Source: Melioribacteraceae bacterium
GTDB taxonomy: Bacteria > Bacteroidota > Ignavibacteria > Ignavibacteriales > Melioribacteraceae
Assembly: GCA_023230485.1 (NCBI GenBank)
Contig: JALNXG010000016.1
Location: 1 to 57,950 of the forward strand
DNA: 57,950 nucleotides
Reading direction: 5' to 3'
Both the position numbers and the translations under genes were made by a program. Each line of letters starts with the position of its first letter. The first letter of the stretch is position 1. The notes beneath the pieces were generated by a model, which was not told where the DNA came from, did not search any database, and saw only the letters and a program-made list of their open reading frames with translations. Shown here in pieces: positions 8,788-17,675 of the stretch.

Positions 8788-10006
8788 TTATAAGCTTCAA
8801 GATAGATTTGATTTAGTAGTATTCGTTCCTGTAATGTTCTTAATTATTTTTGGGCTTATGGCTATTTATAGTTCTACAGTCAATCATCCTGTGGCAAGCG
8901 GTAATTTCCAAAGACAATTTGCTGCTTTAATAATTTCTTTGTTTGTATTTTTTGTTATTTATTTTTTACCATCACAATACTTAAGAACGGCTGCACTCCC
9001 TTCGTATATTTTTTCAATATTTTTACTTTTAGTCGTACTTGTTGCAGGAAAAACCGTTTATGGCGCAAAGAGCTGGATGGATTTTGGACCTATCGGTTTC
9101 CAACCGTCAGAGATTGCTAAAATAGGTACCATCCTTATGCTTTCACATTGGCTTACTGATAAAAAAGATGATATAAATAATGTGAAGGATATTGGTATTG
9201 CATTATTTATAGGGTTTCTACCTGTTGCATTAGTTTTATTAGAACCTGATATGGGAACAGCAATTGTATTCGGAATAATTACAATTTCATTATTGTTTTG
9301 GAGCGGAATTAGTTTATTCGCAATGTTTGTTGTTTTATCCCCGGGAGTAGTTGCCATCTCTTCTATTTTTGGGACCCTCCCATTTATTGTTACAATCATT
9401 GCGGTGTTAGTCTCATTAGTGCTATTTAAAAGAGATTTATTTAATAGCATAACTATTTTTGTAATTAATCTATCAGCCGGTTTCTTAGTCGATTTTGTAA
9501 TTAAGTATTTAAAGCCACATCAGCAAAGGAGAATCGCATCATTCCTTGATCCTAACGCAGATCCACTTGGCTCGGGATATAATGCAATACAAGCTAAAGT
9601 AGCAATAGGCTCGGGAGGTTTATTTGGCAAAGGCTTTCTTCAAGGTAATCAAACACAGCTCCGTTTTATTCCGGCACAATGGACTGATTTTATTTATAGT
9701 GTTGTTGGAGAAGAATTCGGTTTCCTTGGAAGTATTTTTATAGTTGTATTATTCTTAACTTTCTTTATGAGACTCCTAACTCTTTCATCATTCGCAAAAG
9801 ATAGATATTCCAGTTTATTAATTATAGGGGCTTTGTCACTATTTTTTTCTCACTTTGCTATTAATATTGGAATGAATCTCGGAATCACACCGGTAATTGG
9901 ATTACCACTTCCCTTTGTTAGTTATGGAGGTAGTTCCCTCCTTATTAATATGGTTTTTGTGGGAATTATTTCAAATATTTATAGAAATAGGAAATCACAC
10001 ACATAA
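8777..10006 (+). CDS. rodA: SEDS peptidoglycan glycosyltransferase RodA
   Basis: 409 residues from the ATG at 8777, chosen over an in-frame TTG at 8768 because the protein then starts MQINYKLQDRFD before the first helix. It has about ten membrane helices with SEDS signatures: AIYSSTVNHP in helix 1, GAKSWMDFGPIGFQPSEIAKIG, LLEPDMGTA, the catalytic-loop region containing PAQWTDFIYSVVGEEFGFLGS (Asp in the TDFI segment) and GLPLPFVSYGGSS. RodA polymerises lipid II in the elongasome. It starts inside the end of mrdA. Confidence 0.96.
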   Translation: MQINYKLQDRFDLVVFVPVMFLIIFGLMAIYSSTVNHPVASGNFQRQFAALIISLFVFFVIYFLPSQYLRTAALPSYIFSIFLLLVVLVAGKTVYGAKSWMDFGPIGFQPSEIAKIGTILMLSHWLTDKKDDINNVKDIGIALFIGFLPVALVLLEPDMGTAIVFGIITISLLFWSGISLFAMFVVLSPGVVAISSIFGTLPFIVTIIAVLVSLVLFKRDLFNSITIFVINLSAGFLVDFVIKYLKPHQQRRIASFLDPNADPLGSGYNAIQAKVAIGSGGLFGKGFLQGNQTQLRFIPAQWTDFIYSVVGEEFGFLGSIFIVVLFLTFFMRLLTLSSFAKDRYSSLLIIGALSLFFSHFAINIGMNLGITPVIGLPLPFVSYGGSSLLINMVFVGIISNIYRNRKSHT

Positions 10007-10007
10007 T

Positions 10008-10817
10008 ATGAACTCAAAAGAGAAATTAGCTACCGCATTTAAAAAAAATTATCATATCTGCATTGGTTTAGATACTGATATAAATAAAATTCCGGAATTT
10101 TTAAAATCAGAGAAATCCCCGATTTCGGTTTTTAATAAAATGATTATTGAAAGTACTTATGAATGTGCTGCTGCATACAAAATTAATTTCGCATTCTACG
10201 AACAGGAAGGAGCAAAAGGATATGAACTTCTTGAAGAGACAAGAAAATGTATTCCTGAAAATATTTTTACAATAGCAGATGCTAAAAGGGGAGATATCGG
10301 TAATACTTCAGAGATGTACGCTAAAGCAGTCTTTGATTTGTTGAATTTTGATTCCATTACTCTACATCCATATATGGGAAATGATTCTCTTTCTCCTTTT
10401 CTAAATTATGTTGATCGACTTTGTTTTATATTAGCACTTACTTCTAATAAGGGGGCTATTGATTTTGAAAAACTCGAATTGGCAAATGGCAACTTACTCT
10501 ATCAGGAAGTAATTGAAAAAGTTAAATTATGGAATACAAATAAAAATCTGGGACTTGTTTTCGGGGCGACTAAGTTAGAGGAACTTAAAGAAAACATAAG
10601 TAGATTTGAAGATTTACCTATTCTTTTGCCAGGTGTCGGGGCGCAAGGAGGTAGTTTAGAAGATGTTGTTTCTACTTTTAATAATTCCGGCAATAACCGC
10701 TTTCTGATTAATATTAGCAGAGGTTTAATCTATGTTGATAGCTCTCGTGAGTTTATCAATAAAGTAAAAATGCAGCTTTCCGATTTTAATAAATCTATTG
10801 AAAAGATTAATAATTAG
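10008..10817 (+). CDS. pyrF: orotidine 5'-phosphate decarboxylase (type 2 family)
   Basis: 269 residues from the ATG at 10008, one base after the rodA stop; an upstream in-frame start at 9897 lies inside rodA and is rejected. It converts OMP to UMP. The catalytic Lys/Asp motif is DAKRGDIGNT at residues 91-100. CIGLDTD near the N-terminus and LPGVGAQGG towards the end are phosphate/substrate loops typical of the longer PyrF subfamily (about 270 residues). It is the last gene of the purN-to-pyrF run. Confidence 0.94.
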   Translation: MNSKEKLATAFKKNYHICIGLDTDINKIPEFLKSEKSPISVFNKMIIESTYECAAAYKINFAFYEQEGAKGYELLEETRKCIPENIFTIADAKRGDIGNTSEMYAKAVFDLLNFDSITLHPYMGNDSLSPFLNYVDRLCFILALTSNKGAIDFEKLELANGNLLYQEVIEKVKLWNTNKNLGLVFGATKLEELKENISRFEDLPILLPGVGAQGGSLEDVVSTFNNSGNNRFLINISRGLIYVDSSREFINKVKMQLSDFNKSIEKINN

Positions 10818-10875
10818 TAGCAATTAAAATTAGAATGTATTATTTTTAATTATATATCTTAGATAGGGGGCAAAC

Positions 10876-12339
10876 ATGCATTCTGCTTCTGAAAAAGAAC
10901 TTTACGAAGTTTGGACGAGGCAAGAATACAAAGATGTTTTTAAGACCATTGATGGGGAGGAAATCTCTGTCTTAGATCCTGGTTTTAGGTGCGATGACTT
11001 GCCCGGACCTGATTTCAAAAACGCTCGAATACGAATTGGCAATATTACTTTTGTTGGTGATGTCGAAATTGATCCTGATTATAATGACTGGAAAAATCAT
11101 GGACATAACATCGATTCAAGATATAATAAAGTTATTCTTCATTTAGCTCTCTCCAATAAAAATCATTATCACCACGTTTATAATAAAGATGGAAGAAAGA
11201 TCCCAACTGTTTGCTTATTAGATTTTATAAAAGATGAATCTACTATTCCCACAATGGAAATTAATGATACTGGGAAAGGATACGCTATTAAATGTTGCGA
11301 TTATCATCACACTTGTAGTTTAGAAATTAAGAATAAATTTTTAGCTCAACTAGGTTTAGAACGGTTTGAAAAAAAATGTACTAAGATTTATGAGCGATTA
11401 AAAGAACTTAAATATATCAATGAATTTCATTTAAGTGAACCTGTAATTACATATGATTTATCAGAGAAATTCCACGAAAGAAATTTTACCAATATAGATT
11501 TTCAGGACAAAAATATTTGGAAACAAATTTTATATGAGCAAGTTTTCGAGGCATTAGGATACTCAAAAAATAAAACTCAAATGCTCGAGCTATCGCGGTT
11601 AGCAAAAATTAATTATTTGAATAAATTGGATATTGATGGTATCACGGTAGATAAATTTGAAGCGATTCTTTTTCATATCAGTGGCTTAATTCCTGATATA
11701 GAAAAGTTAAAAGAAGAAGAAACTAAAAAATATTTAGAAAGACTAGATATTATCTGGGATTCGGTTAAAATATTTTATGATGGTGCTTTTATGGAAAAAG
11801 AGAAATGGAATTTTTTCCGTCTTCGCCCACAAAACTTCCCTACGATCAGAATTACAGCCGGGGCTAAAATTCTTAATTCAATTATGCATGAAAATTTAAT
11901 TCCTGTAATTGCAAAAAAAATAATTGAGATTAGAAATCTTACAGTATTAATAAATTCGTTAAGATCATTATTTGTAATCAAATCAGATGGTTTCTGGCAA
12001 AGCCATTATGTTTTCGATCAAAGAGCAAATACTCAAATAAAATATTTTGTGGGTATATCTCGTTCCGATGAAATAATAGTTAATGTTATTCTCCCATATT
12101 TCTCAGTATATTTTGAAGTATTTGGAAATGAAAAAGCGGCAAAAAAAATATTAAAAATTTATGAATTTTATAATCAGAAATCTGATAATAGTCTCATTGC
12201 GGATATGGCAAGTGCATTAGGAATTTTAGAAGAATCTAAAAGAACAATTATTAGCCAAGGAATGATTGAACTATTCCGTGGCTATTGTTCTAAAAACAGA
12301 TGTCTCGAGTGTGAAATAGGGAAAATAGTATTTAATTAG
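10876..12339 (+). CDS. DUF2851 family protein
   Basis: 487 residues. It matches the uncharacterised DUF2851 family known mainly from Bacteroidota and relatives: N-terminal LYEVWTRQEYKDVFKTIDG, LDPGFRCDDLPGPDFKNAR, VGDVEIDPDYNDWKNHGH and VILHLAL form a beta-rich first half. The second half is helical. It ends with a Cys cluster (CSKNRCLECEIGK, about residues 472-484) that could bind metal or an Fe-S cluster. The start has a strong GGGGG site about 7 nt upstream. It runs head-on into the nuclease gene with an 8-nt overlap at the stops. Function unknown. Confidence 0.8.
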   Translation: MHSASEKELYEVWTRQEYKDVFKTIDGEEISVLDPGFRCDDLPGPDFKNARIRIGNITFVGDVEIDPDYNDWKNHGHNIDSRYNKVILHLALSNKNHYHHVYNKDGRKIPTVCLLDFIKDESTIPTMEINDTGKGYAIKCCDYHHTCSLEIKNKFLAQLGLERFEKKCTKIYERLKELKYINEFHLSEPVITYDLSEKFHERNFTNIDFQDKNIWKQILYEQVFEALGYSKNKTQMLELSRLAKINYLNKLDIDGITVDKFEAILFHISGLIPDIEKLKEEETKKYLERLDIIWDSVKIFYDGAFMEKEKWNFFRLRPQNFPTIRITAGAKILNSIMHENLIPVIAKKIIEIRNLTVLINSLRSLFVIKSDGFWQSHYVFDQRANTQIKYFVGISRSDEIIVNVILPYFSVYFEVFGNEKAAKKILKIYEFYNQKSDNSLIADMASALGILEESKRTIISQGMIELFRGYCSKNRCLECEIGKIVFN

Positions 12340-12937
12340 AGCTACCGGTATATTTATTTATTTCATCTCTTAACTTAGCGGCACGTTCATAGTCTTCTTT
12401 ATCGATAGCTTCTCTAAGCTGATCTTGAAGAGTAGCCACTTTAGTTTCCCCTTTTTGTTTGGGAAAAGTTGGTTCGTCTTCTTCGTCTTTAAAAGACTCA
12501 TCCTCAGTTTCTTCATCTTTATCATCACTTGAGGGAACAAATGCAGCTATTCTCATTACATCTTCAGCCACATAAATTGAAGCACCAGTTCTAACTGCGA
12601 TTGCAATAGCATCACTTGGACGAGCATCAATTTCATTGGTCATAGTTGATGCTTCGAACTTTATCCTTGCGTAAAAAGTATTTTCTCTTAATTCATTTAT
12701 TAAAATTTCTATCACTACTGCACCAAGATTATCAAAAAGACTTTTTACTAAATCGTGGGTCAATGGACGAGGCGGCTTAATGCCCTCCAATTCCAATGCG
12801 ATAGATTGAGCTTCAAAAGAGCCAATGATAATAGGAAGACGGCGAAGCCCATAAGTCTCTTTTAATAATAGAGCATAAGCCCCCCCGGCAGAAGGGCTTG
12901 CTGATAAACCTAAAATTTCTACTTGTACTTTATTCAT
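12332..12937 (-). CDS. bifunctional nuclease domain (DUF151) protein with UVR motif
   Basis: 201 residues. Residues 1-135 form a DUF151/BFN domain: MNKVQVEILGLSASPSAGGA, LPIIIGSFEAQSIALELEG, RPLTHDLVKSLFDNLGA and the family signature ARPSDAIAIAVRTGASIYVAEDV. An acidic linker (about 138-163) leads to a C-terminal UvrB/UvrC motif, LQDQLREAIDKEDYERAAKL, which pairs coiled helices. Homologues act on DNA and RNA in vitro or in stress; the role here is unknown. It starts 8 nt inside the end of etfA, so it is probably co-transcribed with etfBA. Confidence 0.88.
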   Translation of the reverse strand: MNKVQVEILGLSASPSAGGAYALLLKETYGLRRLPIIIGSFEAQSIALELEGIKPPRPLTHDLVKSLFDNLGAVVIEILINELRENTFYARIKFEASTMTNEIDARPSDAIAIAVRTGASIYVAEDVMRIAAFVPSSDDKDEETEDESFKDEEDEPTFPKQKGETKVATLQDQLREAIDKEDYERAAKLRDEINKYTGSSN

Positions 12938-13904
12938 TTCCTCTAATCTTCTTTAATTCATTAATAAGTTCAGGAACAACATCAAATAAATCTGCTACTA
13001 TTCCATAGTCGGCAATTTGAAAAATTGGTGCATCTTTATCTTTATTTATAGCAACGATATATTTTGATGAACGCATTCCTGCGAGATGTTGAATTGCTCC
13101 GGATATTCCTAAAGCAATATATAGATTCGGAGAGACAGTTTTTCCGGTTTGACCTACTTGCTCACCATGAGGTCTCCAGCCTGCATCAACTACCGCTCTT
13201 GAAGCACCTGTTGCCGCTCCAAGTAGTTGTGATAACTCTTCTACTAACTTAAAATTCTCTGGTGCTTTTAGACCTCTTCCACCCGATACAATTATATCTG
13301 CTTCTGTTACATCAAGTTTAGAATCAGATTTTACTACTTCCGTAACTCTTACGGATAAATCTAAATCTTCAATATATTTTTCAATAATCTCAGAATTTAA
13401 TTCCGATGTTTTATTCGCAGGGAAAGTATTCGGTCTAATTGATATAACGTTTACATTCCCTTTAAGTTCTGCCGTCATAAAAGCTTTTCCTGCATAAACT
13501 GGACGAATAACTTTTACACTGTCATTCTCTACATCAAGTTTTGTGCAATCTACGGATAGAGCACCCTGATTTATTACTGCAACCAAAGGACTTAATTCTT
13601 TGCCCATAGCAGTATTAGAAAAAAGTACTAAATTATTTTCGTTTTCTTTTATATGATTACTAACTATCTTTTTATAAGCAGAAGATGAGTATAATTCCAA
13701 TTCAGGGTTTTTATAAAAATAAACTTTTGAGATACCATAATTGCCGACTTCTTGTAAGTTAGTTATCTCCTTACCAATTGTTAGGGCTTCTACGGTAGCA
13801 TTTAATTTTTGAGATAATGCAGATGCATAAGATGCAATTTCAAAGGATGATTTTTTAATAAATCCATTACGCTGTTCTAAAAAAACTAAAATTTTATTTT
13901 CCAT
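12930..13904 (-). CDS. etfA: electron transfer flavoprotein alpha subunit
   Basis: 324 residues. The C-terminal FAD-binding domain is clear: SGGRGLKAPENFKLVEELSQ, GAATGASRAVVDAGWRPHGE, QVGQTGKTVSPNLYIALGIS, GAIQHLAGMRSSKYIVAINK and DAPIFQIADYGIVADLFDVV. The N-terminal half is the EtfA adenine-nucleotide-like fold. It forms a heterodimer with EtfB and moves electrons from acyl-CoA dehydrogenases to the quinone pool, or takes part in other flavin chemistry. The gene lies 8 nt after etfB and overlaps the nuclease gene by 8 nt. Two acyl-CoA synthetases in the window fit a fatty-acid oxidation context. Confidence 0.96.
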   Translation of the reverse strand: MENKILVFLEQRNGFIKKSSFEIASYASALSQKLNATVEALTIGKEITNLQEVGNYGISKVYFYKNPELELYSSSAYKKIVSNHIKENENNLVLFSNTAMGKELSPLVAVINQGALSVDCTKLDVENDSVKVIRPVYAGKAFMTAELKGNVNVISIRPNTFPANKTSELNSEIIEKYIEDLDLSVRVTEVVKSDSKLDVTEADIIVSGGRGLKAPENFKLVEELSQLLGAATGASRAVVDAGWRPHGEQVGQTGKTVSPNLYIALGISGAIQHLAGMRSSKYIVAINKDKDAPIFQIADYGIVADLFDVVPELINELKKIRGNE

Positions 13905-13912
13905 ATTATCTC

Positions 13913-14659
13913 CTATATAACCTTTGCTTCATCTTTAAGTAAACGGACTAATTCAGCAGCCGCTGAAGCGTCAGTCCCAATAATTTTCCCTGCCTGCTTT
14001 GATGCCGGTTTTGTGAATCCATCAATCAAAACTTTGCTTTCAAACTGTACAGGAGTTTTTTCAGTAATTACTTTTTTCTTAGCCGCCATGATACCTTTTA
14101 ATGAAGCGTATCTAGGCTCGTTCAACCCCTTCTGACCTGTAATTACAACAGGTAAAGAAGTTGATACAATTTCTTTACCACCTTCGATTTCTCTTTCAGC
14201 AGTTACTTTATTATCTGTAATATCTAATTTCGTTACAACTGAAACACAATTAAAACCAAGTAATTCGGCAGTCAACTGCCCAATAATGCCATTATCATAA
14301 TCAACTGACTGTTTTCCGAAAAGTACAACATCAGCATTTAATGTTTTTATTTCTTCTGCAAGACCGAAAGCGATTGCCACTGAATCTCTATAAGAATCAT
14401 CTTTTAATAAAATTCCATTATCAGCACCCATAGCGAGAGCTTTCTGAATCGATTCTTTATTCTTATCGCCACCAAGACTAATAATATCAACTTCACCGCC
14501 AAATTTTTCTTTTAATTTTAATGCCTCTTCAATTGCAAATTCATCATACGGATTTAATATATATGTTACACCTGCCTGTTCAATTGTTTTCCCATCTAAG
14601 GAAACATTGATTTTAGAAGCTGTATCAGGGACATAACTTACACAAACAACTAACTTCAT
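13913..14659 (-). CDS. etfB: electron transfer flavoprotein beta subunit
   Basis: 248 residues, usual length. Signatures are MKLVVCVSYVPDTASKINV, LNPYDEFAIEEALKLKEKFG, ISLGGDKNKESIQKALAMGA and LFGKQSVDYDNGIIGQLTAE, followed by the C-terminal recognition loop near LNEPRYASLKGIMAAKKK. This last stretch is the family signature that contacts partner dehydrogenases. A GGAGG lies 5 nt before the start and a promoter-like sequence sits upstream, overlapping that of the divergent clpS-like gene. Confidence 0.96.
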   Translation of the reverse strand: MKLVVCVSYVPDTASKINVSLDGKTIEQAGVTYILNPYDEFAIEEALKLKEKFGGEVDIISLGGDKNKESIQKALAMGADNGILLKDDSYRDSVAIAFGLAEEIKTLNADVVLFGKQSVDYDNGIIGQLTAELLGFNCVSVVTKLDITDNKVTAEREIEGGKEIVSTSLPVVITGQKGLNEPRYASLKGIMAAKKKVITEKTPVQFESKVLIDGFTKPASKQAGKIIGTDASAAAELVRLLKDEAKVI

Positions 14660-14690
14660 TAAACCTCCATTTTGCTTATATTCTATTTCT

Positions 14691-14722
14691 GTAATATACT
14701 AAAATTTATTTTTGTGCTTCAA
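14691..14722 (-). promoter_or_regulatory. predicted promoter of etfB-etfA-nuclease operon
   Basis: On the minus strand, TTG (complement of 14720-14722), 21 nt, then TATATTAC (complement of 14691-14698). It fits the TTG-N20/21-TA pattern seen elsewhere here but only partly matches TAnnTTTG. It leaves a leader of about 25-30 nt with a GGAGG ribosome-binding site before etfB. Confidence 0.35.
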
Positions 14723-14735
14723 TTTCATAAATTTG
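14705..14735 (+). promoter_or_regulatory. predicted promoter of clpS-like gene
   Basis: TTT (14705-14707), 20 nt, then a perfect TAAATTTG (14728-14735). The -7 element ends only 4 bases before the ATG at 14740, so a transcript from it would be nearly leaderless. It overlaps the divergent etfB promoter region. Confidence 0.35.
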
Positions 14736-14739
14736 GATT

Positions 14740-15045
14740 ATGATGGAAAAAATTATTAGAATGCAATTAGAACCGGGCAAGTACGAATCCGAAATTAATG
14801 AAGATTCTACTGATACTCTTACTCCATACAGAGTCATTTTATTTAATGATGAATGGCATACTTTTGATGAAGTGATTGAGCAGTTAATAAAAGCAATTAA
14901 TTGCCCGTATGAAACTGCACGCAACTTCGCATTTGAAGTGCACGTTAAGGGGAGGGCGATGGTATTTTCAGGTGAATTAGCTAAATGTCTAAAGGTAAGT
15001 TCGATTCTAGAAGAAATTGCGCTTCATACTCAAATAGTCGCCTAA
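14740..15045 (+). CDS. clpS: ATP-dependent Clp protease adaptor ClpS-like protein
   Basis: 101 residues. After a variable N-terminal tail of about 28 residues comes the ClpS core: PYRVILFNDEWHTFDEVIEQ, then a helix, then AFEVHVKGRAMVFSGELAKC. ClpS binds N-degron substrates and hands them to ClpA/ClpC; the NDEWHT segment matches the conserved ND-x-x-T-x-x-x-V region of the N-end pocket. Two adjacent ATGs (14740, 14743) are possible starts. No clp ATPase gene is nearby. The gene stands alone and divergent from etfB. Confidence 0.85.
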   Translation: MMEKIIRMQLEPGKYESEINEDSTDTLTPYRVILFNDEWHTFDEVIEQLIKAINCPYETARNFAFEVHVKGRAMVFSGELAKCLKVSSILEEIALHTQIVA

Positions 15046-15101
15046 GTTACGCTTTATTTAGATATATTTATTAATTATTTATTAACTAAAAAAGAATTTA
15101 T

Positions 15102-16181
15102 ATGCAAATAGGATTAGTAGGTTTACAATATTCAGGCAAGACAACACTATTCTCAACATTGGCTGGTTTAGAATTAGACCTTTCGACAGTAAAAGATGAA
15201 CAATCGATCGAAATGGTTAAAGTTCCTGATATTCGGTTAGACAATCTTTCAAAATTGTTTAATCCCAAAAAACAGGTGAATGCCACAGTTGAAGTAATTG
15301 ATATCCCGGGTCTTAGGATGTCCGATGATAATAAAGTAAAGATTACATCTACATTCTTAAATAGTGTTAGAAATAACGATGCACTTTTTTATATAATAAG
15401 AAATTTTAAGAATGATGCTGTCTCGCATCCGATGACAAGTATTAATCCTGCTCGTGATATCGATTTTCTTGAGGTAGAATTTCTTCTTTCCGATTTAACT
15501 TTTCTTGATAGCCGGATAGATAAGCTAAAAAGAGAAATTCTTAAATTAAAGGATGATAAGTTAAAAAGAGAATTACAATTAATAGAAAAATGTCATGCAC
15601 ATGTAGAGAAGGAATTACCTCTTCGTACTATGGAATTTGATGATTATGAATTAAAGGTACTATCTGGATTCCAATTACTTACAATTAAGCCATTGGCAAT
15701 TGCGATTAATTTTGATGAAGATTCCGTGGAAGAAGTAGATGCTATTATTAATGATTTACAAGAAAAATATTCCAAAGCAAATGCAGTTATTATTCCATTT
15801 TTTGCCAAAATCGAAAATGAATTAATTAATCTGGAGGAAGCTGATAGAGAAGCCTTTATGACCGATTATGGAATTAAGGAATCTTCTTTATCGCGGATAA
15901 TTCGTACATGCTACGAGCTCCTTGGGTTGCAGGCATTTTTTACTGTCGGTGAAGATGAATGCAGAGCTTGGACTATTAAGAAGAATTTTACTGCTCAACA
16001 ATCTGCCGGTGTTATTCATACGGATTTCTTTAATAAATTTATTAGAGCTGAAGTAGTTTTTTATGATGATTTTATTTTACATGGCTCGATGAGCAAATGT
16101 AAAGAAGCAGGAAGCTGGAGATTAGAAGGTAAAGAATATATTGTTAAGGATGGTGATATCCTTAATATTCGTCACAGTTAA
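15102..16181 (+). CDS. ychF: YchF/Obg-like P-loop GTPase or ATPase with TGS domain
   Basis: 359 residues, about the length of YchF/OLA1. P-loop GLQYSGKT (residues 7-14), switch II DIPGL (67-71), the YchF-like stretch NNDALFYIIRNF (91-102), a helical insert (about 125-205), and a C-terminal TGS domain (about 285-359) containing AGVIHTDFFNKFIRAEVVFY and ending VKDGDILNIRHS. The G4 position reads AINFDED rather than NKxD; YchF proteins usually have NxxE and bind ATP. Sequence drift is greater than in most YchF proteins, so it may be a paralogue. The role is probably ribosome-associated. Confidence 0.85.
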   Translation: MQIGLVGLQYSGKTTLFSTLAGLELDLSTVKDEQSIEMVKVPDIRLDNLSKLFNPKKQVNATVEVIDIPGLRMSDDNKVKITSTFLNSVRNNDALFYIIRNFKNDAVSHPMTSINPARDIDFLEVEFLLSDLTFLDSRIDKLKREILKLKDDKLKRELQLIEKCHAHVEKELPLRTMEFDDYELKVLSGFQLLTIKPLAIAINFDEDSVEEVDAIINDLQEKYSKANAVIIPFFAKIENELINLEEADREAFMTDYGIKESSLSRIIRTCYELLGLQAFFTVGEDECRAWTIKKNFTAQQSAGVIHTDFFNKFIRAEVVFYDDFILHGSMSKCKEAGSWRLEGKEYIVKDGDILNIRHS

Positions 16182-16199
16182 AAAAATTGGAGAAATAAA

Positions 16200-17660
16200 A
16201 TGTCAAAAGCCATTGAAGGATTAAACCCACAATTATTATGGGAACGATTTGAAGAACTAAGCAATATTCCACGTCCATCTAAACATGAAGAAAAAGTAGT
16301 AGAGTATTTAAGAAAATTTGCAACGGATAATAAATTAGTATATCGAGAAGATTCTGTTTCCAATATTATCATGGAAGTCCCCGCAACTAAAGGGCTTGAA
16401 AACAAACCTACTATCGTTCTTCAAGGTCATGTTGATATGGTCTGCGAAATGAATAAAGGTACGGAACACGATTTTATGAAAGACCCTATAAAATTAATTA
16501 GGGAGGAGGGTTGGATTACTGCGGACGGAACTACATTAGGGGCTGACAATGGGATTGGTGTAGCCGCCGCTTTGGCAATTGCAAATGATACGAGCTTTGA
16601 ACATGGACCTATTGAACTATTATTTACCGTAGATGAAGAAACTGGTTTAACCGGTGCTGATAATTTAGAAGAAGGATTTGTAAAAGGGAAAATTCTTCTA
16701 AATTTAGACTCAGAGGAAGATGGTGCTTTTTATGTCGGATGTTCAGGTGGACAGGATACAGTAGGTACTTTTAAGTGCGAATATTCTGATGCTCCAAAAG
16801 GATTTGAAGAATATGAGATCCTAATTGGTGGATTAAAGGGGGGACATTCAGGATTAAATGTTTCTGATGGAAGAGCAAATGCCATTAAAATTTTAGCTCG
16901 TCTTTTTTGTAAATTTAATAATTTGCCAATTGCTATTAGCTCTATTAATGGCGGCTCTAAAAGAAATGCTATCGCTAGAGAAGCTGAATTGAAAATCTTT
17001 ATTGAATCTGCTAATCTTGAAACAGTTAAAAAACATATAGAAGAATTTAAGTTTGATTATAAAGCTGAATTTACTCCTAAAGACCCTGAAATTTCTATTT
17101 CCTTAAAACAAGTAGAAGAAAAATCGAAAAAAGTATTTTCTGATGAATTTACAAAAAAAATTATGAATGTAATTCTTGCAACGCCGCACGGTGTTATAGC
17201 CATGAGTCAAGATATCCCCGGATTGGTGGAAACATCCACTAATCTTGCAACAGTAGTTTACGAAAACGATAAAATTAAAATTGGTACAAGCCAGAGAAGT
17301 TCAATTGAATCAGCTAAAAAGTATGTAGCATCATCAGTGAAAGCAGTTTTTGAGCTTGCAGACGGCGAAGTAATTGTTGGTGACGGATATCCGGGTTGGA
17401 AGCCAAATATGAATTCAGATGCTTTGATAAAAGCTAAGTCTGTTTATGAGGCTAATTATAAGAGCCTACCTGAGATTAAAGCCATTCATGCAGGATTAGA
17501 ATGCGGAATTTTGGGGAGTAAATATCCAGGTTTAGATATGCTTTCATTCGGTCCAACTATCGAGGGTGCTCATTCACCTGATGAACGTGTAAAGATAAAT
17601 GATGTTGAAAAATTTTATAATTTATTAAAATTAATTTTGATAGAATTTACTAAAAACTAA
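16200..17660 (+). CDS. pepD: aminoacyl-histidine dipeptidase (M20 peptidase D)
   Basis: 486 residues, typical of PepD. Metal ligands and catalytic residues are visible: GHVDMVCEM (first His-x-Asp), DGTTLGADNGIGVAAALA (bridging Asp), DEETGLTGA (catalytic Glu plus ligand Glu), NLDSEEDG (Asp ligand) and, near the end, AIHAGLECGIL and GAHSPDERV with the last His. The lid domain carries GGLKGGHSGLNVSDGRANAIK. It cleaves Xaa-His and related dipeptides in the cytosol. It follows ychF by 18 nt and precedes an acyl-CoA synthetase by 15 nt. Confidence 0.95.
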   Translation: MSKAIEGLNPQLLWERFEELSNIPRPSKHEEKVVEYLRKFATDNKLVYREDSVSNIIMEVPATKGLENKPTIVLQGHVDMVCEMNKGTEHDFMKDPIKLIREEGWITADGTTLGADNGIGVAAALAIANDTSFEHGPIELLFTVDEETGLTGADNLEEGFVKGKILLNLDSEEDGAFYVGCSGGQDTVGTFKCEYSDAPKGFEEYEILIGGLKGGHSGLNVSDGRANAIKILARLFCKFNNLPIAISSINGGSKRNAIAREAELKIFIESANLETVKKHIEEFKFDYKAEFTPKDPEISISLKQVEEKSKKVFSDEFTKKIMNVILATPHGVIAMSQDIPGLVETSTNLATVVYENDKIKIGTSQRSSIESAKKYVASSVKAVFELADGEVIVGDGYPGWKPNMNSDALIKAKSVYEANYKSLPEIKAIHAGLECGILGSKYPGLDMLSFGPTIEGAHSPDERVKINDVEKFYNLLKLILIEFTKN

Positions 17661-17675
17661 ATAAATGTGTGTGAT

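Noticed and set aside
9058..9450. 130-codon antisense frame inside rodA
   Set aside because: Overlaps conserved RodA helices; no ribosome-binding site or family resemblance.
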